A stretch of 64,000 nucleotides of DNA from SIG299 sp964541485 (GCA_964541485.1 CAZIQL010000005.1:25693-89692); one strand, 5' to 3'. Positions 28,511-38,255 are shown, numbered from the stretch's first letter. Translations and numbers: made by a program. Notes: a model not told the origin generated them from the sequence alone.

Positions 28511-29569
28511 ATGAAAAAGAAAGCTGCCGATTATCTCGTATACGATGAAAGTACGGGAAAGTACCGCGAGGATGCGGAGCAGATAGTCAGGGATGATGTG
28601 GAGAAACATTACTGGCTGAATGTGGGACGGACTATTGCAAAGGATTGGCGACTGTATCTGATGTTGCTGCCGATGTTACTTGTATTCCTGTTCTGGCGTT
28701 ATTTTCCGATGTATGAATTACTGGGATGTTTTAAGGTACAGGACAGCAACCTGCCGGTGGCAGACCAGCTGTATGCAGGCTTTTCTTATTTTAAAATGCT
28801 GTTTGTCGGAAGCGGCTCTCTTTCCACAGAGTTCTGGCAGGCATTCCGTAATACATTCCTGTTAAGCTTTTACGGCTTGTGTTTCGGTTTCCCGATGCCG
28901 ATTATTATCGCATTGTTCTTTAATGAGATTCGTTCTGATATTGCCAGGAGCATTTATCAGGTAATTACATATTTGCCAAAGTTTATGTCAACCGTAGTTA
29001 TGACTTCCCTGGTAACAATGCTTGTTCGTCAGTCTTCTCCTTTAGCAGGAATGGAGATGGGTGTTATTTCTAGAATGCTGGTATCGCTCGGACTGATTAG
29101 CTCGGAGGTCGGAAATGCCGGACTTTTAAACAATCCGGATTTCTTCCGTGCAATATACCAGATCAGTGGTATCTGGGAAGGTGCCGGTTATGACAGTATC
29201 GTGTTCTTCGCTGCGATTATTGCTATTTCACCGACCAGCTATGAAGCGGCGCAGATTGACGGCGCGGGCAAGATGGCGCAGATGAAGTACGTAGTGCTTC
29301 CTTCCATTTTATCTACCGTGGTTATCATGCTGATCACGCGTATCGGCTCGCTTCTTAATGTCGGATACGAGAAGGTACTGTTACTTTACAATCCAAACAC
29401 TTACGTAACGGCGGATGTTGTTTCCACGTTTGCACAGCGTTACGGTATCGCAGATGGTCTGACAGGCATTGCCTCCTCGGCGGAAATGTTAAACAACGTC
29501 ATGGGTATGCTTCTTGTGATTGCGGCAAATACCATTGCCCGCAAGGCATCTGACGTATCATTATATTAA
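28511..29569 (+). CDS. Oligosaccharide ABC transporter permease, LplB-like
   Basis: 352 residues with a longer-than-usual hydrophilic N-terminus of about 50 residues, then six membrane segments. The cytoplasmic EAA loop reads SYEAAQIDGAGKMAQMKYVVLPSI-like and identifies a carbohydrate-family (LplB/UgpA) permease that docks with a MalK-type ATPase. The start has a TGGAGG site. The following permease begins 15 bases after the stop and its AAGGAGG site overlaps this gene's stop codon, so translation is coupled. It forms the channel with the LplC-like protein. Confidence 0.9.
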   Translation: MKKKAADYLVYDESTGKYREDAEQIVRDDVEKHYWLNVGRTIAKDWRLYLMLLPMLLVFLFWRYFPMYELLGCFKVQDSNLPVADQLYAGFSYFKMLFVGSGSLSTEFWQAFRNTFLLSFYGLCFGFPMPIIIALFFNEIRSDIARSIYQVITYLPKFMSTVVMTSLVTMLVRQSSPLAGMEMGVISRMLVSLGLISSEVGNAGLLNNPDFFRAIYQISGIWEGAGYDSIVFFAAIIAISPTSYEAAQIDGAGKMAQMKYVVLPSILSTVVIMLITRIGSLLNVGYEKVLLLYNPNTYVTADVVSTFAQRYGIADGLTGIASSAEMLNNVMGMLLVIAANTIARKASDVSLY

Positions 29570-29584
29570 GGAGGTACTTCGAAC

Positions 29585-30475
29585 ATGAAAAGAAAACTTG
29601 AAGTATCCGAACTTATTTTCAAAATTGTCAGCTACGTGTTGTTAACGGTATTTGCCGTAGCTTGTTTATATCCTTTCCTCTATGCAATTTCTGCCGCAAT
29701 CAGCGGAAGAGAAGCCGTAGAGTACGGACAGCTGGTGCTGTTTCCGAAGGACATCCAGTTTGAAGCGTTTGCAAGCATGTTCAATAATAACATGTTCTGG
29801 AACTCTTACACCAACACGTTGTTTATTACATTTTACGGGACACTCTGGGCAATGGGTGTTGCTATCCTTGGTGCCTACGCTCTTTCCAAAAAGAGACTGT
29901 TGTTCCGCAAAGGGTTTAACTTCTTCCTCGTATTTACGATGTGGTTTTCTGCAGGGCTGGTACCGCAGTACTTAAACTACATTGACACAAGAACCGTATT
30001 TAATGCCATCGGAATTAAGGATGACAAATGGCTGGTTGTTATTGCCATGGGTATGGCGGCAATGAATATCATTCTTCTTCGTAACGCATTTGAAGGTGTT
30101 CCTTCCGAAATCGAAGAAGCAGCGATTGTAGATGGTGCCACAGAATTCCAGGTACTCAGCAGAGTTTATATTCCGATGAGTAAGTCCACGATTGCAACGG
30201 TAGCGCTGTTCTTTGCCATTTCCAGATGGAACGGTTATTTCTGGGCGAGACAGATGATCAGCAACTCAAACGAACATCCGTTGCAGGTATTTATCCGACT
30301 GAAGCTCGAGGAGTTCCAGGATCCGGATATCATGACCGGTTGGAACGAAGCATATGCGGCAGATTCCGTGATTTATGCTTTGATTGTTTGTTCCATCATT
30401 CCGGTACTTGTAATCTATCCTTTCATCCAGAAGTATTTTGCCAAGGGCGTAAACATGGGTGGCGTAAAGGAATAA
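29585..30475 (+). CDS. Oligosaccharide ABC transporter permease, LplC-like
   Basis: 296 residues, six membrane segments. The EAA loop EIEEAAIVDGATEFQVLSRV is near-perfect for the LplC/YtcP branch of carbohydrate permeases. It partners the preceding LplB-like subunit. The substrate-binding lipoprotein follows after 59 bases, in the usual order for this transporter group. Nothing unusual is seen in the sequence. Confidence 0.92.
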   Translation: MKRKLEVSELIFKIVSYVLLTVFAVACLYPFLYAISAAISGREAVEYGQLVLFPKDIQFEAFASMFNNNMFWNSYTNTLFITFYGTLWAMGVAILGAYALSKKRLLFRKGFNFFLVFTMWFSAGLVPQYLNYIDTRTVFNAIGIKDDKWLVVIAMGMAAMNIILLRNAFEGVPSEIEEAAIVDGATEFQVLSRVYIPMSKSTIATVALFFAISRWNGYFWARQMISNSNEHPLQVFIRLKLEEFQDPDIMTGWNEAYAADSVIYALIVCSIIPVLVIYPFIQKYFAKGVNMGGVKE

Positions 30476-30534
30476 TCAAAGGTTATTATTGTGCAAAGCA
30501 CTTAATAATAAATAAAATTATGGAGGGTAAAAAA

Positions 30535-32643
30535 ATGAAAACAAGAAGAATTCTTGCATTGGTTCTTATGCTTGTTATGGCAGTTGGTTGCATGGCAGGT
30601 TGCGGAAACAAGGAGGAGAAAAAAGAGTTCAGCCTTGAGTATGAAGAAGGTACAGAACTCAGAATGGCAGTTGGTTACAACAGTAAGAAGACAGGTTTAT
30701 TCTTTGACGCAGAAACAGCAGGTGAAGGCATCACTCTCGCAGATGGTAATACTTATCATTCCGGCGACTTAAAGCCTACCTGGGTAGAAGTACAGAACGT
30801 ACTTGGTATTACTTTTACAGACAAGTATCAGGGCAACAGTGCTACGAACGAGTTTAAGTACTGGCAGGAGCAGTTAGATCAGGTTGATATGGTATCCGGT
30901 TCCGCTTCCCAGCTTTCCGAAGCAGGTGTTGCAGGCGACCTTATCAATATCGCTGACCACCTGGATGATATGCCAAACTTCAAGGCATACCTGGAAGCAA
31001 ACCCAATTGTTCGTCTTTCCATTACCGGTGACACAGCAACAGGTGCTATCTACTTCTCCCCATATTTCGATGGTGTAAATGATATCGAGCGTATGCCTTT
31101 AATGCGTACAGACTGGGTTGAAACATTATTAAACGGTGAAGGCGCTTTCACAGCAACTAAGAGCAACAACGTAAACGCAGCAGTTTACACACCTTACATG
31201 CCAACATCCGGCAAGGTAAAGGTAGACGTAGTTAAGGCTGACGGTTCTAAGACTGAAAAGGTTACAAAGAACTATGATAAGGCCGGCAATATCGTTCAGA
31301 AGATGAATGACGCTTTAGCAGCTGGCACATTAACAGGTGTTGAAGCAGTTAACATGCTCAGAACTTACATTGATGAAGCTTATGACGGATACTATGGCAC
31401 AAACAGAGCTGACCTCTTCATTGGTCAGAATGCAGCTTGGGATGCAGACGAACTCGTAGCACTCCTTCGTTGTGTAGTTGCTAACCCACAGACACTCAAT
31501 GGTACAGATTCCGTTCAGGGTCTTTTCTCCAGAGAAGATGATAACAACCAGAGAAGAGTTGATATGTTCCGTTTTGTTGGTACACTCTTTGGTGTTCGTG
31601 GTCTGGAATCCAGACAGGATTACTTATATGTAGGTGCAGATGGTCTCCTTCATGACGCTCGTCAGGAAGCTGACACATATGAAGCTCTTGCAAGAATGAA
31701 TGCAATTGCTCAGGAAGGTCTCATTTCTTCCTCTTTCATGAACATGGAAGATACAGATACAGCAACAATGCTTGCTAACGATACTGGTTTCATGCACTAT
31801 GACTACAACCAGACACAGACTGTTTACAATGAAACAAAGTTAGACGATGGCGAAAAGTACATGGCAGTCATGGTTCCGGTTGCTCTTTGGTTCGACGGAA
31901 CTGAAGGCGGTGTATACATGAGATTTACAGAGTCCTGGAGATCTGTTAAGACAGATGGTTGGGCAATCTCCAAGGCTGGTGTAGGCGATGATACAAATAA
32001 GCTTAATGCAGCTCTTGCTATCATTGACTACGCATACAGCGAAGAAGGACAGATTCTTATGTCCTATGGTCCTGACGCATTCATTAAGACAAATGCTGAC
32101 GGTTCTTATGTAACATTTAACTTCAACGGTACAGAGATGCCTGTTATCGCAGATGCTACATATGCTGAGCTCTGGGAAAAGGCTTCCGGTAACTACACAA
32201 ACTACGCTCGTATGTACCTTGGCTCCACTCTTTCCTTCGTAAAGAGCCAGGCATTCGAATATCAGTGTACACATGAAGTTGGTAAGGAAGGTGCCGGCTA
32301 CATTTCCACAGCAATCGGTCTTGGAACAATCAAGCATCCGGAACTTGCTATTACTAAGAATCCATGGTACACATCCGTACCTACTGTTCTTCCTACTACA
32401 AAGCAGGAGAATGAAATTATCAGCGGCTACACAGAACTGTCCTCCAGCGGTAAGTTCTCTTCCTCCAAGGGTGGCGAAAACCTCTTCTGTGATATCATCG
32501 TAAATGGTTTCACATTAGAAGGTGCTACATCCGTAGATGAAGTAGTTAAGACTGTAAGCGGTACTTGGAACGGTTCCGGTTACCTTCAGTTAAAGCAGGA
32601 TGCTTGGGACAGACTTACTGATTACTACGATACAATCAAGTAA
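30535..32643 (+). CDS. Oligosaccharide-binding lipoprotein, LplA-like
   Basis: 702 residues from ATG 30535, preceded by TGGAGGG; the open frame extends upstream but overlaps the permease and lacks a ribosome site. Residues 1-24 are a lipoprotein signal with Cys at AGC. The mature part is an extracellular solute-binding protein that delivers oligosaccharide to the LplB/LplC permeases; it is clearly longer than the roughly 500 residues usual for LplA. Codon choice differs from its neighbours (many TCC, GCT, CTC, GGT), as expected for a very highly expressed gene. An intergenic terminator follows, which would give much more of this mRNA than of the downstream genes. Confidence 0.85.
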   Translation: MKTRRILALVLMLVMAVGCMAGCGNKEEKKEFSLEYEEGTELRMAVGYNSKKTGLFFDAETAGEGITLADGNTYHSGDLKPTWVEVQNVLGITFTDKYQGNSATNEFKYWQEQLDQVDMVSGSASQLSEAGVAGDLINIADHLDDMPNFKAYLEANPIVRLSITGDTATGAIYFSPYFDGVNDIERMPLMRTDWVETLLNGEGAFTATKSNNVNAAVYTPYMPTSGKVKVDVVKADGSKTEKVTKNYDKAGNIVQKMNDALAAGTLTGVEAVNMLRTYIDEAYDGYYGTNRADLFIGQNAAWDADELVALLRCVVANPQTLNGTDSVQGLFSREDDNNQRRVDMFRFVGTLFGVRGLESRQDYLYVGADGLLHDARQEADTYEALARMNAIAQEGLISSSFMNMEDTDTATMLANDTGFMHYDYNQTQTVYNETKLDDGEKYMAVMVPVALWFDGTEGGVYMRFTESWRSVKTDGWAISKAGVGDDTNKLNAALAIIDYAYSEEGQILMSYGPDAFIKTNADGSYVTFNFNGTEMPVIADATYAELWEKASGNYTNYARMYLGSTLSFVKSQAFEYQCTHEVGKEGAGYISTAIGLGTIKHPELAITKNPWYTSVPTVLPTTKQENEIISGYTELSSSGKFSSSKGGENLFCDIIVNGFTLEGATSVDEVVKTVSGTWNGSGYLQLKQDAWDRLTDYYDTIK

Positions 32644-32674
32644 TTAAAAGCGTTACAAAATTTTAAGACTTATT

Positions 32675-32712
32675 ACGGCGGGGGAGCATTTGCTCCTTCG
32701 CCGGTTAAAAAA
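32675..32712 (+). terminator. Intra-operon terminator after the binding-protein gene
   Basis: ACGGCG...GGGGAGCA pairs with TGCTCC...CGCCGGT and is followed by an A-rich run after the TT. Probably a partial terminator or a mRNA-stabilising hairpin that sets the binding protein above the downstream genes. Confidence 0.65.
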
Positions 32713-32792
32713 AATAATAGCCTTATTTGCTCGGCATCAAGGCAGGAATTTCAATCACTTTGCCGACGACTGGCAAAGGAATGGAGAGAGCT

Positions 32793-33371
32793 ATGTATAA
32801 AAGACAAATGATTCTCCAGCGCATCGCGAGTTACCTCATGTTAGGTGCGGCTGCGCTTGTATTCATCTATTCGTTAGGTCTTGTGACAGACCTTTATGAC
32901 AATAATTTTAGTTTTTACGCACAAAACTTAAACAGACCAAAGGTTGCGGGAACAGAGATATATTATTATATCCAGGATTTTAACCGCGCACTGACCGGTT
33001 CGGGTATCGTTTTGATTCTGCTTGCGCTTGCCCAGTTTGTGGTACAGAACCATGCACGCAGAAAATATTACATTGCAAATTACATAACTGTAGGAGTGAA
33101 TGCGGTTGCCGCAGTCGGTGTTTCCGTATGGGCACTCAGCAATATATTTTCATATAAAGCACAGTATTTACAGATAGATTTTGATGAACTTGCAGCTGAG
33201 GCGGCAAAGTACAGTTTTGATTGGTATATTTCTACGTTTTGGTTTGACATATCCATTTTTGTCTTTGCAATTCTTTTGATTGCAGTGGTGGTAAATGTGG
33301 TAAATGCATTCTGGAAGAGATCTTTGATGAAGGCAGAACAGAAGCTGATTGAAGAAGGTAAGGAGGTATAG
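32793..33371 (+). CDS. Small membrane protein A of the transporter operon
   Basis: 192 residues from ATG 32793, placed by GGAGAG just upstream. Four hydrophobic segments: about 14-32, 71-90, 102-122 and 152-175, with a Tyr/Asn-rich extracytoplasmic loop after the first. No family was recognised. The next gene starts three bases after its stop, with AAGGAGG at the end of this one. It is the first of four small membrane proteins interleaved with two MalK-type ATPases, an arrangement that suggests accessory subunits or sensors for the sugar transporter. Confidence 0.65.
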   Translation: MYKRQMILQRIASYLMLGAAALVFIYSLGLVTDLYDNNFSFYAQNLNRPKVAGTEIYYYIQDFNRALTGSGIVLILLALAQFVVQNHARRKYYIANYITVGVNAVAAVGVSVWALSNIFSYKAQYLQIDFDELAAEAAKYSFDWYISTFWFDISIFVFAILLIAVVVNVVNAFWKRSLMKAEQKLIEEGKEV

Positions 33372-33374
33372 CGT

Positions 33375-33854
33375 ATGGACAAAGAGATGATAAAAAAAGA
33401 CCGCCTGCGTTATACAAACAATAAGACCTCCGCAAAGCTGACCTATCTTGCGATTTTATTTGATGTTTTGTTCTTTTTCAGCATTTATCAGTCGAATGTA
33501 AACACATATTATTACAATATCAAGATAGGCATATCTGTTTTATTGAATCTGGTGTTCCTTTTGGTAACGTTCCTTTGCTCGGAAGGGGTAAAAACCTATA
33601 AGATTGGATATGCGTATACGCTTCTTGGTGTGGGGGTATTACAGCTCATCCGTATTTTCGGGTATCCGCTCAGTGCGCACAGTACATACACCAAGGTAAA
33701 TGCAGTCGAGGTTCTGGTAATGGGCGACAAGCAGTTTGTTTACACAATATGCTGTCTTGTGGCATCTGCTGTTGCGTGTTTTACAGCAGGCATTATCGGT
33801 ATCCACAAGACCCGTGTACTGGAGAACTACAAAAAGGAACAAGGTTACGTGTAA
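33375..33854 (+). CDS. Small membrane protein B of the transporter operon
   Basis: 159 residues with four hydrophobic segments (about 22-38, 50-68, 78-96 and 123-143) and short charged ends. The start follows AGGAGG by eight bases. No family was recognised. It shares the four-segment layout of its neighbours but no clear sequence identity is visible by eye. A MalK-type ATPase gene follows after 33 bases. Confidence 0.65.
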   Translation: MDKEMIKKDRLRYTNNKTSAKLTYLAILFDVLFFFSIYQSNVNTYYYNIKIGISVLLNLVFLLVTFLCSEGVKTYKIGYAYTLLGVGVLQLIRIFGYPLSAHSTYTKVNAVEVLVMGDKQFVYTICCLVASAVACFTAGIIGIHKTRVLENYKKEQGYV

Positions 33855-33887
33855 TACGAACCGGAAAGAAAGGCGTGGCTGAATACT

Positions 33888-34946
33888 ATGGCTTCATTAA
33901 GATTACAAAATCTCAATAAAATTTACGATAACAATGTACAGGCGGTGTTCGATTTCAATATGGATATCGAAGACGGTGAATTCATTGTGCTTGTTGGTCC
34001 GTCCGGCTGTGGTAAGTCCACAACACTTCGTATGATTGCCGGTCTTGAGGACATTTCCTCCGGTACCCTAATCATTGATGGAGAGGACGTGACACAGAAA
34101 CCTCCAAAAGACAGAGACATTGCGATGGTTTTCCAGAACTACGCTCTGTATGCACATATGACAATTTATGAAAACATGGCGTTTTCTTTAACGCTTCGCC
34201 ATGAGGATCCGAATGTAATTCATGAAAAGGTTCTGGCTGCGGCTGAAATCCTTGGACTTACGGATCAGTTAAATAAAAAACCAAAGCAGCTTTCCGGTGG
34301 TCAGAGACAGCGAGTTGCCATGGGACGTGCGATTGTACGTACACCAAAGGTATTCCTCTTTGACGAACCGTTATCGAACCTGGATGCAAAGCTCCGTGGT
34401 GCAACAAGACGAGAAATTCTTCTTCTGCACAAGCGCCTTGGAGCGACGATGATTTATGTAACACATGACCAGACAGAAGCGCTGACGCTGGCAGACAGAA
34501 TTGTCTGTATGTCTATGGGTTATGTACAGCAGATTGGTACTCCGTTGGAACTTTATGATACACCGGCCAACGTTTTCGTGGCATCCTTTATCGGTCTTCC
34601 TCCGATGAATTTCTTTGATTGTACGGTTTCCGGAGGTAAATTAGACGGAGATGGCATTGAAATCGTTCTCACAGAAGAAGAGAAAGAACGGTTGAAGGAT
34701 TATGAAGGAAAAAAGATTACATTAGGTGTGCGTCCGGAAAATATTGTACACGGAAGCGGAAGTAAGCTTTCCGTTACATTAAATGAAAATCTCGGACAGA
34801 CAACGCTGGTACATGGTACGATTGGCGGCCACAAGGCAACGGCTAAGTTCCGTGAGTGGGCAGAGTATAAGCCGGGAGATGTAGTAGAGGTGGCGTTTGA
34901 CCGGAAACATTTCTTTGATAAAGAAACAACGAATGCGATAAGATAG
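33888..34946 (+). CDS. Sugar ABC transporter ATPase, MsmK/UgpC-like (first copy)
   Basis: 352 residues. Walker A GPSGCGKST, Q-loop VFQNYALYAHM, signature LSGGQRQRVAMGRA and Walker B VFLFDEPLSNLDAKLR are intact. Residues about 240-352 form the MalK-type regulatory beta-domain. It would energise the LplB/LplC permeases. The ribosome site (AAAGAAAGG) is 15 bases from the ATG, wider than normal, but no better start is in frame. A second ATPase of the same class lies at 36212, so the operon supplies two. Confidence 0.92.
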   Translation: MASLRLQNLNKIYDNNVQAVFDFNMDIEDGEFIVLVGPSGCGKSTTLRMIAGLEDISSGTLIIDGEDVTQKPPKDRDIAMVFQNYALYAHMTIYENMAFSLTLRHEDPNVIHEKVLAAAEILGLTDQLNKKPKQLSGGQRQRVAMGRAIVRTPKVFLFDEPLSNLDAKLRGATRREILLLHKRLGATMIYVTHDQTEALTLADRIVCMSMGYVQQIGTPLELYDTPANVFVASFIGLPPMNFFDCTVSGGKLDGDGIEIVLTEEEKERLKDYEGKKITLGVRPENIVHGSGSKLSVTLNENLGQTTLVHGTIGGHKATAKFREWAEYKPGDVVEVAFDRKHFFDKETTNAIR

Positions 34947-34959
34947 AGGATGGCGGATT

Positions 34960-35544
34960 ATGAAAAAGAGTGAAAAAACAAAAACTCCAAAAGCAAAGGG
35001 TCAGAGAAGCGAGTTTGTGAGAAAAGCCTTGGTTTCTTTAAAGAAGAATCCGCAGATTATTCCGCTTTTTGCTTTGACACTTTCCTTTTTGGTATATTCC
35101 TTAAACCTGACCAGTATTTCCAATACTACGGCAAAGATTTATGGAGCGCATATGGGCCTTTGCTCCTTTATTGCCATGCTGTTTTCCATTTTATCTTATG
35201 TCTGTATGTTTAGTGCTTATCCAAAGCGTCAGAAGCCAAATAAGCTTATGATTGCACTGATGCTTGCGATGTATGCCGTGATTATCTTCGTGGACAGCTA
35301 TTATTTTATGCGTATTCAGGTGGCACTGACCAGAGCAGTGAGCCCAATTAAGATCACGAAGACAACCAGTTACATCAGTACGTCAAGGGTTGTCTTGATT
35401 GTACATATTGTTACGGTTGTAATTACCATGGTATGCGTTGTTCTGGAGCCGGTATTTGCTAAGATGTTAAAGAAGATTAATACTTCGGTTGAAATTGAAG
35501 CAAATAAAGAGATTGCCGGGATTGACATCAGCGATGAGGAATAG
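34960..35544 (+). CDS. Small membrane protein C of the transporter operon
   Basis: 194 residues. A Lys-rich cytoplasmic start of about 30 residues is followed by four hydrophobic segments (about 34-52, 64-84, 94-112 and 144-166) and an acidic tail ending in DISDEE. No family was recognised. It starts 13 bases after the first ATPase gene and is followed by another membrane protein after nine bases. Confidence 0.65.
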   Translation: MKKSEKTKTPKAKGQRSEFVRKALVSLKKNPQIIPLFALTLSFLVYSLNLTSISNTTAKIYGAHMGLCSFIAMLFSILSYVCMFSAYPKRQKPNKLMIALMLAMYAVIIFVDSYYFMRIQVALTRAVSPIKITKTTSYISTSRVVLIVHIVTVVITMVCVVLEPVFAKMLKKINTSVEIEANKEIAGIDISDEE

Positions 35545-35553
35545 TTTGAAAGA

Positions 35554-36195
35554 ATGAGTAATAAGACAAAAAAAGAAAAGGATGTAAAACCAAAGAAGAG
35601 TACGGTGGATTATTACAAGCTAAAGACGGATGCCGTGGAGCGGCTGGTGAATGCGGATAAAAAGGTTTATACCGAAAAAAGCAAGGACCCGGGCAAGTCA
35701 TACCGAAGCAGTGCTCTGGATAAGATACCGGATTGGATTAAGGCGGTATTTATAAAGTTTTGGTTTAATGGGGCTGTGTGTTTCTTTATTTTCTGGGGAC
35801 TTGGCCTCTACATTACCGATATGCTGGATATGCTGGTAGTGATGGCAGTAGTAATCGGCATGGTGACAGATATTTTAGTAAACAACGCCTTTCGTTTTTT
35901 TGAAAAATACGAAGGTCAGAACAGTAAATGGATGATGTTTCCGAAAAAGCGGTATTGGACGTTTTTTGCAAATATTATCTATGCGTTTCCGGTGCTTGCC
36001 TTAGTGGTATGGTTATATGAAGCCATCAATGCGATAGGCAATCAGTTAAGGGGAACAGAGAATGAGATTATACTCGGGGTGGAGCCAATCTTGTTCGGAC
36101 TGTTTTATCTGTTCTTTGATTTGTGTTTTATAGGCGTGAAAAATACTTTGCTGAAGATTATTTCGGATGCAAAACAAAAGAATGCAGTTTCGTAA
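35554..36195 (+). CDS. Small membrane protein D of the transporter operon
   Basis: 213 residues. The first 60 are strongly basic and probably cytoplasmic; three or four hydrophobic segments follow (about 72-90, 93-112, 140-160 and 172-195). No family was recognised. The ribosome site is weak, so translation may be coupled to the gene nine bases upstream. The second ATPase gene begins 16 bases after the stop. Confidence 0.65.
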   Translation: MSNKTKKEKDVKPKKSTVDYYKLKTDAVERLVNADKKVYTEKSKDPGKSYRSSALDKIPDWIKAVFIKFWFNGAVCFFIFWGLGLYITDMLDMLVVMAVVIGMVTDILVNNAFRFFEKYEGQNSKWMMFPKKRYWTFFANIIYAFPVLALVVWLYEAINAIGNQLRGTENEIILGVEPILFGLFYLFFDLCFIGVKNTLLKIISDAKQKNAVS

Positions 36196-36211
36196 AACAA
36201 GGAGAATTATT

Positions 36212-37297
36212 ATGGCGTATCTCACATTACAAGGCATAAACAAAATTTATCCAAACGGATTCCATGCCGTGCATGATTTTAATCTGGAAATTGAACAAGG
36301 TGAGTTTATTGTGTTTGTTGGTCCTTCCGGATGTGGAAAGTCGACAACGCTGCGTATGATAGCAGGTCTTGAAAACATCAGTAACGGTGAGTTTTTAATT
36401 GACGGCAAGCGTGCCAATGAGATGGGACCTCGTGAACGAGAAATAGCCATGGTATTCCAGAGCTATGCATTATATCCGCATATGTCCGTGTACGATAACA
36501 TGGCATTTGGACTCTCTTTACAGGGCGTAGACGACGATGTAATAGAAGAAAGAGTATTGGCAACTGCTAAGATTTTAGGTCTGACAGATTACCTTGACAG
36601 AAAGCCGCGTGCACTTTCCGGTGGTCAGAGACAGCGAGTTGCGGTAGGACGTGCGATTATTCGTAAAGTTGGAATTTTCCTGATGGATGAGCCGTTATCG
36701 AACCTGGATGCAAAGCAGAGAGTAACGATGCGTTCTGAAATCACGGATATTCATAGAAAGGTTGGAGCAACTACCATTTATGTAACACACGACCAGACGG
36801 AAGCCATGACCATGGCAGACAGAATCGTAGTGATGAAGGATGGTTACATCCAGCAGGTAGGTTCACCGTATGAACTGTATTTTAAACCGGTGAATATGTT
36901 TGTAGCAGGCTTTATCGGAGAACCTCCGATGAACTTTGTAAGTTCCGTAGTAACAAACGGCACGTTACAGGTTGGCGGTGCAACCATTGCGTTAGACAGG
37001 GTTCTTTCAGCAGAGACAGTGGCAAAATACGAAGGAAAGAAGCTTGTGATGGGCTTTAGACCGGAGGGTACTCTGCTTGGTGCGCAGGAAGACAGCTATG
37101 TGTTGAGCGCAGAGGTAGAGCTTACGGAATTGTTGGGCGATAATACAAACGTATATGTGGATATGGAAGGGGTTAAGGCAATTTTAAAGGTAGACCCACA
37201 CGATACACCAAAGATGGATAGTTGTATTGACTTCTCGATTCCATTCAAGAATGTATATTTCTTTGACGGTGAGACCGAAGCTGTGATTGAGAAATAA
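36212..37297 (+). CDS. Sugar ABC transporter ATPase, MsmK/UgpC-like (second copy)
   Basis: 361 residues from ATG 36212, placed by AAGGAG. Walker A GPSGCGKST, LSGGQRQRVAVGRA and FLMDEPLSNLDAKQR are intact, with a C-terminal regulatory domain from about 240. It resembles the copy at 33888 across the ATPase part but differs in the regulatory domain. Two complete MalK-type proteins in one operon is unusual: they may form a heterodimer, or one may serve other transporters as shared ATPases do in Firmicutes. A terminator follows directly. Confidence 0.92.
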   Translation: MAYLTLQGINKIYPNGFHAVHDFNLEIEQGEFIVFVGPSGCGKSTTLRMIAGLENISNGEFLIDGKRANEMGPREREIAMVFQSYALYPHMSVYDNMAFGLSLQGVDDDVIEERVLATAKILGLTDYLDRKPRALSGGQRQRVAVGRAIIRKVGIFLMDEPLSNLDAKQRVTMRSEITDIHRKVGATTIYVTHDQTEAMTMADRIVVMKDGYIQQVGSPYELYFKPVNMFVAGFIGEPPMNFVSSVVTNGTLQVGGATIALDRVLSAETVAKYEGKKLVMGFRPEGTLLGAQEDSYVLSAEVELTELLGDNTNVYVDMEGVKAILKVDPHDTPKMDSCIDFSIPFKNVYFFDGETEAVIEK

Positions 37298-37310
37298 AGA
37301 GACAAAAAGC

Positions 37311-37352
37311 AACCCGGTGGCGGAAGGAATACTGCCATCGGGTTTTATTTTA
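37311..37352 (+). terminator. Terminator after the transporter operon
   Basis: AACCCGGTGGCGG pairs with CTGCCATCGGGTT (wobbles allowed), then TTTATTTTA. Confidence 0.82.
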
Positions 37353-37397
37353 TAGGGAAGAGACCGGAAAGCAGTCCGGAGGACAAGGGAGAAGCAA

Positions 37398-38225
37398 ATG
37401 AAAAATATTACAAAAGGGATAGCAAATTACTATTACAGTAAAGTAGTGGATATTGTGGACCATGAATCGACCAGACATTATCATCATGCCTTTGAAGTGT
37501 ATTATATGAAGGATGGAGCCTGTAACTATTTTATCGGGGACCATTCGTACCGGGTGCTGCCGGGGGATGTGGTGATTATTCCGGAGGAGACCATTCACCG
37601 GACAAATTACGGTGGCGTGCCTCACACAAGAATGCTGATTAACTGTAGCTCAGAGTATATTCCGGAAATCCTAAAGGATAAAATACGGGAGCTTGGACAT
37701 TTGTACCGGAACACCACGATTTTGGAGGAGCTGGAAGCAATTTTTGAAAAAATCGAGCAGGAATACAGGATGGCAGATGAACTGTCACAGGAGGCTGTCC
37801 GTTGTCATACGGCAGAGTTGTTTTTCCTTCTTTTGCGTAATGAAAATGAGCACGAGAGCAGGCGGAACGAAAGTAATCTGATAGCACCGGTTTTAAAGTA
37901 TATCCAGCACAATTATACGAATGATGTAAAGCTGTCTTCGGCGGCAAAGCTGGTATCGGTCAGTGCAGAGCATCTGTCACGTGTATTTAAGAAGGAAACG
38001 GGATTTGGGTTTAAGGAATATTTAACCATCCTCCGCTTGCAAAAGGCGGAAGAAATGCTCCGGAATGAGCCGGGCAGGGCGGTTTGTGAAGTGGCATATG
38101 CCTGTGGGTTTAATGATGGGAATTATTTTTCTTATAAATTCAAGGAAGCATATGGCGTACCGCCGACTGCGGTAAAGGGAAATAAAGATTCCTCGTCAAT
38201 ACGGATTGTGGATATAGGAGAATAA
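37398..38225 (+). CDS. AraC-family regulator with cupin sensor domain
   Basis: 275 residues. Residues 15-110 are an AraC-type cupin (HYHHAFEVYYM, then LPGDVVIIPEETIH), expected to bind a sugar. Residues 165-265 hold two helix-turn-helix units, SAAKLVSVSAEHLSRVFKKE and the diagnostic VAYACGFNDGNYFSYKFKEAYG. The gene follows the terminator of the transport operon and probably controls that operon or the GH4 gene, as AraC regulators next to Lpl-type transporters often do. It has its own ribosome site (AAGGGAGAAG). The ligand cannot be inferred. Confidence 0.88.
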   Translation: MKNITKGIANYYYSKVVDIVDHESTRHYHHAFEVYYMKDGACNYFIGDHSYRVLPGDVVIIPEETIHRTNYGGVPHTRMLINCSSEYIPEILKDKIRELGHLYRNTTILEELEAIFEKIEQEYRMADELSQEAVRCHTAELFFLLLRNENEHESRRNESNLIAPVLKYIQHNYTNDVKLSSAAKLVSVSAEHLSRVFKKETGFGFKEYLTILRLQKAEEMLRNEPGRAVCEVAYACGFNDGNYFSYKFKEAYGVPPTAVKGNKDSSSIRIVDIGE

Positions 38226-38255
38226 GGAAGTAAGCCGGGGCAGGAATAGGATGTA

